Assembly: GCF_000190375.1 (NCBI RefSeq)
Contig: NZ_AEWG01000141.1
Coordinates: forward strand, 1-64,000
DNA from: Rubrivivax benzoatilyticus JA2 = ATCC BAA-35
GTDB lineage: Bacteria; Pseudomonadota; Gammaproteobacteria; Burkholderiales; Burkholderiaceae_C
DNA: 64,000 bases
Reading direction: 5' to 3'
In this document: positions 1 to 9,646 of the stretch, piece by piece
Position numbering within the stretch: the first letter of the stretch is position 1
How the letters are laid out: each line of letters opens with the position of its first letter
Notes under the pieces: model-generated
Database searches by the model: none
Told to the model about the DNA's origin: nothing
What the model saw: the letters and a program-made list of their open reading frames with translations, nothing else
Translations under genes and position numbers: made by a program

Positions 1-857
1 ACCGCGGCCGCCACCGGCGCACGCGACGGCGTGGGCGCCGGCGGTGTCGTGTCGAAGACCTCGTGCGCCGCACGTTCGACGATGGCGCGGCCGATGCGCC
101 GCTGCCCCTGGGCGTAACCGCCGAGCAGCGCCCGGTCGGCGAGCAGGTTGATGCGCCGCGGCACGCCGCCGCACAGCCGGTGCAGCGCCGCCAGCGCCTC
201 GTCGTCGAACGGCGGTTCGCCGGCCAGCCCGGCGACCGCCAGCCGGTGGCGCACGTAGGCCGCGGTCTCGGCAGCGTCCAGCGCCGGCAGGTGGTAGCGC
301 GCGATGACACGCTGGGCGAGCTGTTCCAGGTCGGGCCGCGCCAGCATCGTGCGCAGCTCGGGCTGGCCGATCAGCACGATCTGCAGCAGCTTGCGCTCGT
401 CGGTCTCCAGGTTGGTCAGCAGGCGCAGCTGTTCCAGCACCTCGGGGGCCAGCGCCTGGGCCTCGTCGATGACCAGCACCGCGTGGCGGCCGGCGGCGTG
501 CGCGGCGAGCAGGAAGCGGTTCAGCGCGTCGACGTAGGCCTTCACCGTCGCCGCGCCGGCCGGCACCTCGAGGCGGAACTCGTCGCAGACGGTCTGCAGC
601 AGCTCCAGCGCGTCGAGCTTGGGGTTGAAGACGTAGGCCACGTCGCAGTGCGCCGGCACCTGCTCCAGGAAGCAGCGGCAGACGGTGGTCTTGCCGGCGC
701 CGATCTCGCCGGTCAGCAGCACGAAGCCGCCGCCGCCCGACAGGCCGTAGAGCAGGTGCGCCAGCGCCTCGCGGTGCGCTTCGCTCATGTAGAGGAACCG
801 CGGGTCGGGGGCGATCGAGAAGGGCTCGCGCTGCAGGCCGAAGAAGCTCGCGTACAT
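1..857 (-). CDS. ExeA/GspA-like AAA ATPase, C-terminus cut by window edge
   Basis: A 285-codon N-terminal part is readable from an ATG at 857 to the window edge with no stop. It begins MYASFFGLQREPFSIAPDPR, the hallmark N-terminus of the ExeA/GspA-type AAA ATPases that serve type II secretion or polysaccharide/exosortase loci. The Walker A motif GEIGAGKT lies at residues 50-57 and the Walker B motif VLVIDEAQ at about 127-134. These proteins are cytoplasmic or membrane-attached ATPases that help assemble envelope machines. The partner genes lie outside the window, so the branch (GspA or the XrtA/PEP-CTERM-associated ATPase) cannot be decided. The sequence just before the edge is Pro/Ala-rich, as in a linker towards a C-terminal domain. 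It is divergent from tal. Confidence 0.85.
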   Translation of the reverse strand, partial: MYASFFGLQREPFSIAPDPRFLYMSEAHREALAHLLYGLSGGGGFVLLTGEIGAGKTTVCRCFLEQVPAHCDVAYVFNPKLDALELLQTVCDEFRLEVPAGAATVKAYVDALNRFLLAAHAAGRHAVLVIDEAQALAPEVLEQLRLLTNLETDERKLLQIVLIGQPELRTMLARPDLEQLAQRVIARYHLPALDAAETAAYVRHRLAVAGLAGEPPFDDEALAALHRLCGGVPRRINLLADRALLGGYAQGQRRIGRAIVERAAHEVFDTTPPAPTPSRAPVAAA

Positions 858-1008
858 CGGGGTCCGGATCGGTCGTGGGGCGTTGCGGCGCGACGGGTTG
901 CGCGAAGACGCCTAGCATAGCGAGGCCCGGTATCGCGCTTGCTTCACGCCCGTGTCACACGCCCGCGTGTCCGCCTCCGGTGCAATCCAGACTTCACGCC
1001 GACCCGCC

Positions 1009-1962
1009 ATGAACCAGCTCGACCAGCTCCGCCAGTACACGACCGTCGTCGCCGACACCGGCAACTTCCACCAACTCGCCCAGTTCGCGCCGCGTGACGC
1101 GACGACCAACCCGTCGCTGATCCTGAAGGCCGTGCGCCAGCCCGAGTACGCGCCGCTGCTGGCCGAGACCGTGGCCGCGCACGCCGCCCGCCCGCTCGAC
1201 GAGATCGTCGACGAGGTGCTGGTGCGTTTCGGCCTGGAGATCCTGAAGGTCGTGCCCGGCCGCGTCAGCACCGAGGTCGACGCCCGCCTGTCGTTCGACA
1301 CCGCGGCGACGATCGAACGCGGCCGCCGCATCGCCGCGCTGTACCGCGCCGCCGGCGTCGGCCCGGAGCGCCTGCTGGTCAAGATCGCGTCGACCTGGGA
1401 AGGCATCCGTGCCGCCGAGGTGCTGGAGCGCGAAGGCATCCACTGCAACCTGACGCTGCTCTTCGGCTTCGGCCAGGCCGTGGCCTGCGGCGATGCCGGC
1501 GTGACGCTGATCTCGCCCTTCGTCGGCCGCATCCTCGACTGGCACAAGGCGCGTGCCGGCGCCGCCTGGGACGCCGCGGCCCACAGCGGCGCCGCCGACC
1601 CCGGCGTGCAGTCGGTGACGACGATCTGGCGCCACTACAAGCGCCACGGCCTGGCCACCGAGGTGATGGGCGCGAGCTTCCGCAACGTCGGCCAGATCCT
1701 GGCGCTGGCCGGCTGCGACCTGCTGACCATCAGCCCCGAGCTGCTGGCCCAGCTGCAGGCCGCCGACGCGCCGGTCGCGCGGGCGCTCGACCTCGCCGAA
1801 GCGAAGGCCGCCGACCTGCCCGCCGTGCACCTGGACGAAGCCGCGTTCCGCTGGACGCTCAACGAGGACGCGATGGCCACCGAGAAGCTGGCCGAAGGCA
1901 TCCGCGCCTTCGCCGCCGACGCCCGCGCGCTGGACGCGCTGATCGAGGAAGCAAGACGATGA
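1009..1962 (+). CDS. tal: Transaldolase
   Basis: Predicted to transfer a dihydroxyacetone unit between sedoheptulose-7-phosphate and glyceraldehyde-3-phosphate in the cytoplasmic non-oxidative pentose phosphate pathway. The 317-aa product starts [18 protein letters not shown] and carries the TTNPSLI motif and the Schiff-base lysine motif VKIASTWEG (Lys about 125). Its length matches the TalB-type subfamily. The reading frame is open further upstream, to 952, but the ATG at 1009 gives the standard family N-terminus. The stop overlaps the pgi start (ATGA), so the two enzymes are translationally coupled. Confidence 0.96.
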   Translation: MNQLDQLRQYTTVVADTGNFHQLAQFAPRDATTNPSLILKAVRQPEYAPLLAETVAAHAARPLDEIVDEVLVRFGLEILKVVPGRVSTEVDARLSFDTAATIERGRRIAALYRAAGVGPERLLVKIASTWEGIRAAEVLEREGIHCNLTLLFGFGQAVACGDAGVTLISPFVGRILDWHKARAGAAWDAAAHSGAADPGVQSVTTIWRHYKRHGLATEVMGASFRNVGQILALAGCDLLTISPELLAQLQAADAPVARALDLAEAKAADLPAVHLDEAAFRWTLNEDAMATEKLAEGIRAFAADARALDALIEEARR

Positions 1963-3548
1963 CACGCTGCGACCGCACCGAAGCCTGGAGCGCGCTGGCC
2001 GGCCACTACGAGGCCCACGGCCGCACGCTGGACCTGCGCGAAGCCTTCGCGCGCGACGCCTCGCGCTTCGAGGCGCTGTCGCTGCAGGCGCCGGAGGTCT
2101 TCGCCGACCTGTCGAAGAATCTGCTCGACACGGCGACGCTGCACTTCCTCGCCGATCTGGCGCAGGAGTGCGAGCTGCCGGCGCGCCGCGACGCGATGCT
2201 GGCCGGTGCGGTCGCCAACCTCACCGAAGGCCGCGAGGTCTTGCACACCGCGCTGCGTGCGCCGCTGGGCGCCGCGCCGCACGGCGAGCCGGTGCATGCG
2301 GTGCTGGCGGCGATGCTGGCCTACGCCGAGCAGGTGCGGCTGGACGCGCAGATCACCGACATCGTCAACATCGGCATCGGCGGCAGCGACCTCGGGCCGC
2401 AGATGGTCGTCGCCGCGCTCGAGTCCTACGGCGAGCCGGGCCGGCGGCTGCACTTCGTCAGCAACGTCGACGGCCACGACATCACGCCGGTGCTGGCCCG
2501 GCTCGATCCGAAGCGCACGCTGTTCATCGTCGCCTCCAAGACCTTCACGACGCAGGAGACGATGGCCAACGCGCAGGTCGCGCGGGCCTGGTTCCTGGCC
2601 CGCGGCGGCACGGTCGAGCAGATCGCGCGCCACTTCGCCGCGACGACGACCAACGTCAGCGCCGCGGCGGCCTTCGGCATCACGACGACCTTCGGCTTCT
2701 GGGACTGGGTCGGCGGGCGCTACTCGCTGTGGAGCGCGATCGGCCTGCCGATCGCGATCGCCATCGGCGCAGCCAACTTCCGCGCGCTGCTCGACGGCGC
2801 GCACGCGATGGACCGCCACTTCGCCGAGGCGCCGGTCGAACGCAACCTGCCGATGCTGCTGGGCCTGCTCGACGTCTGGTACCGCAACTTCCACGGCTTC
2901 ACCAGCCGCAGCGTCGCGCCCTACCACCAGGGCCTGCGCCGGCTGCCGGCCTATCTGCAGCAGCTGGAGATGGAGTCCAACGGCAAGCGTGTCGACCTGG
3001 CCGGTGAGCCGCTGCCCTACGCCACCAGCCCGGTCGTCTGGGGCGAGCCCGGCACCAACGGCCAGCACGCCTACTTCCAGATGCTGCACCAGGGCACCGA
3101 CGTGATCCCGGTGGAGTTCATCGCCGTGCGCCGGCCGACACACGCGCACGCCGACCTGCACGCCAAGCTGCTCGCCAACTGCCTGGCGCAGAGCCAGGCG
3201 CTGATGCTGGGCAAGACCGCCGAGGCGGCGCGCGGCGAAAAGGTGCCCACCGCGTCGGCGACGCTGGACCGCGACGTGCTCGCGCGCCACCGCACCTTCC
3301 CCGGCAACCGGCCAAGCACGACCTTCGTGCTCGACGCGCTGACGCCGCGGGCGCTGGGCGCGCTGGTCGCGATGTACGAGCACCGCGTCTGGACCAGCGG
3401 CGCGCTGTGGGGCCTCAACAGCTTCGACCAGTGGGGCGTCGAGCTCGGCAAGGCGCTGGCCAACGACCTGCTGCCGCGCCTGGCCTCGGGCGACACGCGC
3501 GGGCTGGACGCCAGCACCGCCGGGTTGCTGGCCAAGCTGCGCGGCTGA
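1959..3548 (+). CDS. pgi: Glucose-6-phosphate isomerase
   Basis: Interconverts glucose-6-phosphate and fructose-6-phosphate in the cytoplasm. The 529-aa protein has the full SIS-type isomerase signatures: [11 protein letters not shown] near residue 140, and [14 protein letters not shown], which fits the PGI family pattern. The ATG at 1959 overlaps the tal stop by 4 bases, so tal-pgi form one unit linking the pentose phosphate pathway to hexose phosphates. It ends 4 bp short of the convergent glxA-like gene. Length and motifs are normal. Confidence 0.97.
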   Translation: MTRCDRTEAWSALAGHYEAHGRTLDLREAFARDASRFEALSLQAPEVFADLSKNLLDTATLHFLADLAQECELPARRDAMLAGAVANLTEGREVLHTALRAPLGAAPHGEPVHAVLAAMLAYAEQVRLDAQITDIVNIGIGGSDLGPQMVVAALESYGEPGRRLHFVSNVDGHDITPVLARLDPKRTLFIVASKTFTTQETMANAQVARAWFLARGGTVEQIARHFAATTTNVSAAAAFGITTTFGFWDWVGGRYSLWSAIGLPIAIAIGAANFRALLDGAHAMDRHFAEAPVERNLPMLLGLLDVWYRNFHGFTSRSVAPYHQGLRRLPAYLQQLEMESNGKRVDLAGEPLPYATSPVVWGEPGTNGQHAYFQMLHQGTDVIPVEFIAVRRPTHAHADLHAKLLANCLAQSQALMLGKTAEAARGEKVPTASATLDRDVLARHRTFPGNRPSTTFVLDALTPRALGALVAMYEHRVWTSGALWGLNSFDQWGVELGKALANDLLPRLASGDTRGLDASTAGLLAKLRG

Positions 3549-3552
3549 GGCC

Positions 3553-4509
3553 TCAGGCGCTGCGCCGCGCGCGCACGCGCCGCCACTGGCGCGTGCCGCC
3601 GAGGCCGGCTTCGGCGACCGCCTGCTTGGTCGCCCGGCCTTCGCGCAGCGCACGTTCGGCGAGCGCGACACGCAGGTCCTCGATCCAGGCGCGTGGGCTG
3701 CTGCCCACGTGTTCGGCGAACAGCCGCGCCAGGTGGCGCGGCGAGACATGGGCCAGCGCCGCGAGTTTCTCCAGCGGCCAGTCGGCGGCCGGGTCGTCGA
3801 GCACCGCGTCCTGCACGCGGTGCAGCGCCGGGTGCAGGTGCTCGCGGCCGGCGAGCAGCGCCGAGTGCTGCGGGTCCTCGCTGCCGCGGCGGTGGAAGAC
3901 GACCATCGTCTGCGCCACGGCCGCCGCCACGGCCTCGCCGCAGACGCGCCCGACGGCGTGCAGCGCAAGGTCGATGCCGGCGGTGACGCCGGCGCTCGTC
4001 GCCACCGGACCGTCGGTGACGAACAGGCGGTTGGCCAGCACCTGGGCGCTCGGCGCCAGGCGCTGCAGCTCGCCGAGCATCTCGTGGTGCGTCGTGCAGC
4101 GCCGCCCGGCCAGCAGGCCGGCGTCGGCCGCCAGCAGCGCGCCGGCGCAGACCGTCAGCAGCTCGACGCCGGCGCCCAGGCGCGGCGCCACCGCCTCGGC
4201 CAGCCAGCGGCGTGTCGCGGCCCAGTGCGCCGGCAGCGGCTGTTGCAGCGCGCTCTCGTTGCCGCTTGGCTGGCCCAGCAGCACGACCCAGGTCTCGCGG
4301 TCGAAGCTGGCCGGCAGCGGCTCCAGCGCCGTGATCGTCGCGCCGACCGAACTCGCCGCCTGCGGCTCGGGGCCGACGTGGCGCAGCCGGAAGGCCGGCG
4401 GCCGGCCGCGGCGCTGCAGCTGCTGGTTGGCGAGGCGCAAGACCTCGGCCGGGCCCGCCAGGTCCAGCAGCAGCGTGTCGGGCAGGACGACGAAGACGAT
4501 GTCGATCAT
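3553..4509 (-). CDS. GlxA-family regulator (DJ-1/PfpI + AraC HTH)
   Basis: A 318-aa two-domain regulator. Residues 1 to about 175 form a DJ-1/PfpI-type class I glutamine-amidotransferase-like fold, starting MIDIVFVVLPDTLLLDLAGP, with the elbow cysteine in LLTVCAGALL. The last 100 residues form an AraC-type double HTH (WPLEKLAALAHVSPRHLARL). Such GlxA-type activators sense small metabolites and control neighbouring catabolic or detoxification genes. The start overlaps the stop of the upstream cysteine hydrolase (ATGA), so the hydrolase and regulator are co-translated and the hydrolase is the likeliest target. The ligand is unknown. Confidence 0.9.
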   Translation of the reverse strand: MIDIVFVVLPDTLLLDLAGPAEVLRLANQQLQRRGRPPAFRLRHVGPEPQAASSVGATITALEPLPASFDRETWVVLLGQPSGNESALQQPLPAHWAATRRWLAEAVAPRLGAGVELLTVCAGALLAADAGLLAGRRCTTHHEMLGELQRLAPSAQVLANRLFVTDGPVATSAGVTAGIDLALHAVGRVCGEAVAAAVAQTMVVFHRRGSEDPQHSALLAGREHLHPALHRVQDAVLDDPAADWPLEKLAALAHVSPRHLARLFAEHVGSSPRAWIEDLRVALAERALREGRATKQAVAEAGLGGTRQWRRVRARRSA

Positions 4510-5063
4510 GCGGCGCGGCGCAAGGCCTCCTCGACGCTGCAGATCGTCGCGAAACGCCCGGCGAGCACGGTCTCGGTACGTTCGTAGAGTTCGGCCGGGC
4601 TAAGCGTGCGGCCGGCGGGTGTCGTCATCGCGAAGGTCAGCGTGGCCTCGGTGACGTAGTCGACCTCCCAGCCTTCGTCGCTGGCGTGGCGCGTCGTCGT
4701 CTCGCAGCACTGCTCGGTGCGGATGCCGGCGACGATCAGTCGGCGGATGCCCTGCTGGTGCAGCCAGACCGTGAGCCCGGTGCCGACCAGCGCGCTGTGG
4801 CGCTCCTTCAGGAAGCTGGCCGCGGCGTCGTAGGGCGCCAGGCCGTCCAGCGGCCGCACGAGGCCGCTTTCGAGCGCGAACGGGTTGTCGGCCGTCTTCG
4901 GGCCGTCGGTGTGCAGGATGCGCACCACCGGCAGGCCGCGTTCGGCGGCGCCGGACACAAGCGCATTGACACGCGCCAGGAAGCCCGGCGCGGCCGCCGG
5001 GTCCCAGTAGGGACGCGCGGTGAAGGACTGCTGGACGTCGATCAACAGGACGGCGGTGGACAT
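4506..5063 (-). CDS. Isochorismatase-family cysteine hydrolase
   Basis: A 185-aa cytosolic hydrolase of the isochorismatase/nicotinamidase/N-carbamoylsarcosine amidase fold. The catalytic triad is visible: Asp9 in LLIDVQQSF, Lys86 in SFLKERHS, and the nucleophile in RTEQCCETT (Cys119 or Cys120; Cys120 aligns best with the family position). The frame is open to 5120, but MSTAVLLIDV at 5063 is the usual family N-terminus. Substrate specificity cannot be read; the family covers amides, ureido compounds and vinyl ethers. It precedes the GlxA-type regulator with a 4-base overlap and lies 114 bp downstream of the M20 gene on the same strand. Confidence 0.9.
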   Translation of the reverse strand: MSTAVLLIDVQQSFTARPYWDPAAAPGFLARVNALVSGAAERGLPVVRILHTDGPKTADNPFALESGLVRPLDGLAPYDAAASFLKERHSALVGTGLTVWLHQQGIRRLIVAGIRTEQCCETTTRHASDEGWEVDYVTEATLTFAMTTPAGRTLSPAELYERTETVLAGRFATICSVEEALRRAA

Positions 5064-5177
5064 CGGAAGGCCTCGTGCGGTGGTGGATGGTGACCGCATC
5101 GTGCCTCTCGCAGTGTGCACGCGCCGGGCCCGAACCGGACGCGAGGCGGACGTTTCAGGACATCCGCTGTCGTGGCC

Positions 5178-6375
5178 TCAGGGCCGCGGCTGCGCCAGCC
5201 AGGCTTCGGCCAGCCGCACCCAGGCCGAGGCGCCGATCGGGATCAGCGCGTCGTTGAAGTCGTAGCTCGGGTTGTGCAGCATGCACGGCCCCAGGCCGTG
5301 GCCGGCTTCGCGGTGCGTGCCGTCGCCGTTGCCGATGACGAAGTAGCAGCCGGGCTGCTGCTGCAGGTAGAAGCTGAAGTCCTCGGCGCCCATCGTCGGC
5401 TCGAACTCGAGCACGTTGGCCGCGCCCACCACCTCGGCCAGCGTGCGGCGCACGAACTCGGTCTCGGCCGGGTGGTTGATCGTCGGCGGGTAGTTGCGGT
5501 GGAACTCGAACTCGCAGCGTGCGTCGTAGGCCGCGCAGGTCGCTTCGGCCACCTGCTGCATGCGGCGCTCCACCAGGTCCAGCACCTCGGTCGTGAAGGT
5601 GCGCACCGTGCCCTGCAGCTCGACGCTGTCGGGGATGACGTTGGTCGCCTCGCCGGCGTGGATCATCGTCGTCGAGATCACCGCGGTGTCGATCGGGCGC
5701 TTGTTGCGCGTGACGATGCCTTGCCAGGCGTTGACCAGCTGGCAGGCGACGAGCACTGGGTCGATGCCGTTGTGCGGCATCGCCGCGTGCGCGCCCTTGC
5801 CGCGGATCGTCACCTTGAACTCGTTGCTGCTGGCGAAGACCGGGCCGGTCTTCACCGCGAACTGGCCGGCTTCCAGCCCCGGCCAGTTGTGGGCGCCGAA
5901 GATCGCCTCCATCGGGAAACGCTCGAACAAGCCGTCCTGGATCATCTCGCGCGCGCCGCCGCCGCCTTCTTCGGCCGGCTGGAACACCAGGTACACGGTG
6001 CCGTCGAAGTTCCGGTTCGTCGCCAGGTGCTGGGCGGCCGCCAGCAGCATCGCCGTGTGGCCGTCGTGGCCGCAGGCGTGCATGCGGCCGGCGTGGCGGC
6101 TGGCGTGCGCGAAGGTGTTCTTCTCGGTGATCGGCAGCGCGTCGATGTCGGCACGCAGGCCGACGGCGCGCGCCGAGCTGCCGTTTTTTCACGATGCCGA
6201 CGACGCCGGTCTTGCCCAGCCCGCGGTGCACCGGGATGCCCCAGCCTTCCAGCGCGGCGGCGATCAGGTCGCTGGTGCGCTGTTCCTCGAAACACAGCTC
6301 GGGGTGGGCGTGCAGGTCACGTCGCAGCGTGGCGATGCCGGCGGCGTCGGCGACGATGGAATCGATCAGCTTCAT
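5178..6375 (-). pseudogene. M20 amidohydrolase, broken by one-base frameshift
   Basis: An M20/M40-type (hippurate hydrolase / IAA-amino acid hydrolase-like) metallo-amidohydrolase in two frames. The start is MKLIDSIVADAAGIATLRRD at 6375. The first frame carries the family N-terminus to GVVGIV, then runs out of frame in an A6 homopolymer (plus-strand T6 at 6184-6189). The second frame resumes with the metal-binding motif HACGHDGH and continues to a normal C-terminus at 5178. Removing one A gives an uninterrupted 398-aa protein of normal family size. Either the gene is inactivated or contingency-switched, or the A6 run is a sequencing error. It would sit on the same strand upstream of the cysteine hydrolase and GlxA-type regulator. 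Confidence 0.85.
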
Positions 6376-6521
6376 CGGGCAGGGCAGGGGACGGCCAAAC
6401 GGCGATCCTAGCCCCGATCCCGCGCCGCATCGGTCGCCGGGGAGATACCGTGTCGAGCGGCGGGCCGGCGGTCGCATGGCACCATCTCGGCCTTCGCGCC
6501 GCCTACCGCCACGCTCCGACC

Positions 6522-8567
6522 ATGAACGCCGCTCCCGACATCCGCGTCGTGCACGCCGCCTGCCCGCACGACTGCCCCGACACCTGCGCGATGCGGGTCA
6601 CCGTCGAGAACGGCCGCGCGGTGCGGGTGCAGGGGGACCCGGAGCACCCGACGACGAACGGCGCGCTGTGCACCAAGGTCAGCCGTTATCCGGAGCGCAC
6701 CTACCACCCCGAACGTGTGCTGACGCCGCTGAAGCGCGTCGGCCCCAAGGGCCGCGGCGAGTTCGTGCCGGTGTCCTGGGACGAGGCGCTGGACACGATC
6801 GCCGCGCGGCTCAAGGCCATCGCCGCGCGCGACCCCGAGGCCATCCTGCCCTACAGCTATGCCGGCACGATGGGCCTGGTGCAGGGCGAGAGCATGGCGG
6901 CGCGTTTCTTCCACCAGCTTGGCGCCTCGCGCCTGGACCGCACGATCTGCGCCTCGGCCGGCAGCGAGGCGCTGCTGGCGACCTACGGCATCAAGGCCGG
7001 CATGCACGTCGAGCACTTCACCGAGAGCCGGCTGATCCTGATCTGGGGCAGCAACTCGATCACCTCGAACCTGCACTTCTGGACCATCGCCCAGGCCGCC
7101 AAGCGCCAGGGCGCCAAACTCGTCTGCATCGACCCGCGGCGCACCGAGACCGCCGAGAAGTGCCACGAACACCTGGCGCTGCGCCCGGGCAGCGACGGCG
7201 CGCTGGCGCTGGCGCTGATGCACGAGCTGATCGCCCACGACTGGCTGGACCACGACTACCTGGAACGCTACGTCGACGGCTGGCCGGCGCTGCGTGAACG
7301 TGCGCTGCAGTGGCCGGCCGAACGTGCTGCCGCGGTCTGCGGCCTGACGGTCGAGCAGATCCGCGGCCTGGCGCGCGACTACGGCACGACGAAACCGGCG
7401 GCGATCCGCCTGAACTACGGCATGCAGCGTGTGCACGGCGGCGGCAGCGCGGTGCGCCTGATCGCCTTGCTGCCCTGCCTGACCGGCGCCTGGCGGCATC
7501 GCGCCGGCGGTCTGCTGCTGTCGGCCTCGGGCTGGTTCGCCGGCCGGCGCGACGACGCCTGGCTGCAGCGTCCCGACCTGCTGGCCGGCCGCCAGCCGCG
7601 CACGATCAACATGAGCACGATCGGCGGCGACCTGCTGCGCGAAGCCTCGCCGGCCTTCGGCCCGCGCATCGAGGCCGTCGTCGTCTACAACAGCAACCCG
7701 GTGGCGGTGGCGCCCGAGAGCCGCAAGGTCGTCGCCGGCTTCGCACGCGAGGACCTGTTCACCGTCGTGCTCGAGCATTTCCTCACCGACACCGCCGACC
7801 ACGCCGACTTCGTGCTGCCGGCGACGACCCAGCTCGAACACTGGGACGCGCACACCGCCTACGGCCACACCTACGCGCTGCTGAACAAGCCTGCGATCGA
7901 GCCGGTGGGCCAGGCGCGCTCCAACGCCGCGATCTTTCGTGCGCTGGCTGAACGGATGGGTTTCGACGACCCGTGTTTTGCCGACGACGACGAGACGCTG
8001 GCGCGGCGCGCCTTCCTCGCCGACCGTGTCGATCTCGACTCACTGGAGCGGCGCGGCTGGGCCCGGCTGGACGTCGCCGAGGCGCCGTTCGCCAACGGCT
8101 TCCCGACACCGTCGGGCAAGGCCATCGTCGACGTGCCGGGGCTGGGTGTGCCCGACCACGTGCCGAACTACGAGTGTGCGGAGACGACGCCCGAGCTGGC
8201 AGCGCGTTTCCCGCTGGCGATGATCTCGCCGCCGGCGCGCCACTTCCTGAACTCGACCTTCGTCAACGTGAAGAGCCTGCGTGCCGTCGAAGGCGAGCCG
8301 CTGCTGGAGATCCACCCCGACGATGCCGCCGCACGCGGCATCGCCGACGGCGCCGAGGTGCGGGTGTTCAACGAACGTGGCGAGTACCGCTGCGCCGCGG
8401 CGGTCAGCACACGCGCGCGGCCGGGCGTCGTCGTCGGCCTGGGCGTCTGGTGGCGCAAGCTGGGCCGCGACGGCACCAACGTCAACGAGCTGACGCACCA
8501 GCGGCTCACCGACATCGGCCGCGCGCCGAGCTTCTACGACTGCCTCGTCGAGGTGGCGGTCGCCTGA
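6522..8567 (+). CDS. Molybdopterin oxidoreductase (formate dehydrogenase-like family)
   Basis: A 681-aa member of the DMSO reductase/formate dehydrogenase superfamily. The N-terminus holds an Fe-S motif with cysteines at about 14, 18 and 22 (ACPHDCPDTCAM) and a fourth in ALCTKVSRY near 48. It is followed by molybdopterin-binding repeats such as LIWGSNSITSN, VYNSNPVA and FVLPATTQLEHWD, and a C-terminal dinucleotide-binding domain with HFLNSTF. There is no Tat signal, so it is probably cytoplasmic. The open frame extends far upstream, to 5115, but that stretch lies antisense to the M20 gene; the ATG at 6522 gives the family start. No electron-transfer subunit adjoins it. The substrate is unknown. 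Confidence 0.92.
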   Translation: MNAAPDIRVVHAACPHDCPDTCAMRVTVENGRAVRVQGDPEHPTTNGALCTKVSRYPERTYHPERVLTPLKRVGPKGRGEFVPVSWDEALDTIAARLKAIAARDPEAILPYSYAGTMGLVQGESMAARFFHQLGASRLDRTICASAGSEALLATYGIKAGMHVEHFTESRLILIWGSNSITSNLHFWTIAQAAKRQGAKLVCIDPRRTETAEKCHEHLALRPGSDGALALALMHELIAHDWLDHDYLERYVDGWPALRERALQWPAERAAAVCGLTVEQIRGLARDYGTTKPAAIRLNYGMQRVHGGGSAVRLIALLPCLTGAWRHRAGGLLLSASGWFAGRRDDAWLQRPDLLAGRQPRTINMSTIGGDLLREASPAFGPRIEAVVVYNSNPVAVAPESRKVVAGFAREDLFTVVLEHFLTDTADHADFVLPATTQLEHWDAHTAYGHTYALLNKPAIEPVGQARSNAAIFRALAERMGFDDPCFADDDETLARRAFLADRVDLDSLERRGWARLDVAEAPFANGFPTPSGKAIVDVPGLGVPDHVPNYECAETTPELAARFPLAMISPPARHFLNSTFVNVKSLRAVEGEPLLEIHPDDAAARGIADGAEVRVFNERGEYRCAAAVSTRARPGVVVGLGVWWRKLGRDGTNVNELTHQRLTDIGRAPSFYDCLVEVAVA

Positions 8568-9646
8568 TGCGCGGGCGCCGGGCGGGCGGGGTCGCGGTGC
8601 TGGCCGCCGTGACGGCGCTGGCCGGCTGCAGCAACGTCGGCTACGTCGCCCAGGCGCTGCAAGGCCACCTGGACCTGCTGCAGCGCTCGCGCCCGGTCGA
8701 GGACTGGCTGGGCGACCCGGCGACGCCGCCGGCGCTGCACGCCCGGCTGGAACTGGCGCAACGCCTGCGGGCCTTCGCCGTCGCCGAGCTGAAGCTTCCC
8801 GACAACCGCAGCTACAAACGTTATGCCGAGCTCGACCGCAAGGCCGTCGTCTGGAACGTCGTCGCCGCGCCCGAGCTGTCGCTGACGCTGCAGACCTGGT
8901 GCTGGCCGGTGATGGGCTGCGTCGGCTACCGCGGCTACTTCCGGCGTGACGGCGCCGATGCGCTGGCCGCCGAGCTGAAGGCCGAAGGCCGCGAGGTCTG
9001 GGTCTACGGCGTGCCGGCCTATTCGACGCTGGGCTGGAGCGAATGGCTGGGCGGCGACCCGCTGCTGTCGACCTTCATCGGCTGGTCCGACGGTGAACTG
9101 GCGCGGCTGGTGTTCCACGAGCTCGCGCACCAGGTCGCTTACGCGCCGGACGACACGCCGTTCAACGAATCCTTCGCCACCGCGGTTGAGCGCCTGGGCG
9201 TGCGGCGCTGGCTGGACACCCAGGCCGACGCCGCGGCACGCGCCGAGTACGAACGTTTCGACGCCCGCCGGCGCGCTTTCCGCGCGCTGGTCGGCGAGAC
9301 GCGCGAGGCGCTGCGCACGCTGTACGCCAGCGACGCCGACGAGGCGACGAAGCGCGCCCGCAAGGCCGAGCTGATGGCCGCGATGCGCGCGCGCCACGCG
9401 GCGCTGAAGGCCGGCGAGTGGGCGGGTTATGCCGGTTACGACGCCTGGTTCGACAATGCGAACAACGCGGCGCTGGGCGTGCAGGCGGCCTACGACGAGT
9501 GGGTGCCGGCGTTCGAGCGGCTCTTCGAGGCCGAAGGCGCCGATTTCAAACGGTTCTATGCCGAGGTGGCGCGGCTGGCCGCGCTGCCCAAGGCCCAGCG
9601 ACGTGCGGCACTGGCCGCCGCCGCGGCGACAGGAGTTGAAGAGTGA
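8567..9646 (+). CDS. Zinc aminopeptidase-like lipoprotein (PF10023 type)
   Basis: A 359-aa protein with a lipoprotein signal peptide: positively charged start, hydrophobic core and lipobox LAGC near residue 22. It carries the zincin motif HELAH at about 184-188, followed by NESFATAVE as a plausible third-ligand region. This matches the putative aminopeptidase family PF10023 of proteobacteria, whose substrates are not established. The ATG shares a base with the upstream oxidoreductase stop (TGATG), and its own stop overlaps the next gene (GTGA). It is likely anchored in the envelope and exposed to the periplasm. Confidence 0.85.
   Translation: MRGRRAGGVAVLAAVTALAGCSNVGYVAQALQGHLDLLQRSRPVEDWLGDPATPPALHARLELAQRLRAFAVAELKLPDNRSYKRYAELDRKAVVWNVVAAPELSLTLQTWCWPVMGCVGYRGYFRRDGADALAAELKAEGREVWVYGVPAYSTLGWSEWLGGDPLLSTFIGWSDGELARLVFHELAHQVAYAPDDTPFNESFATAVERLGVRRWLDTQADAAARAEYERFDARRRAFRALVGETREALRTLYASDADEATKRARKAELMAAMRARHAALKAGEWAGYAGYDAWFDNANNAALGVQAAYDEWVPAFERLFEAEGADFKRFYAEVARLAALPKAQRRAALAAAAATGVEE

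Noticed and set aside
5115-6521. A 469-codon N-terminal extension of the molybdopterin oxidoreductase
   Set aside because: It is antisense to the M20 gene, has Arg/Ala/His-rich noncoding character, and the family N-terminus begins at 6522.
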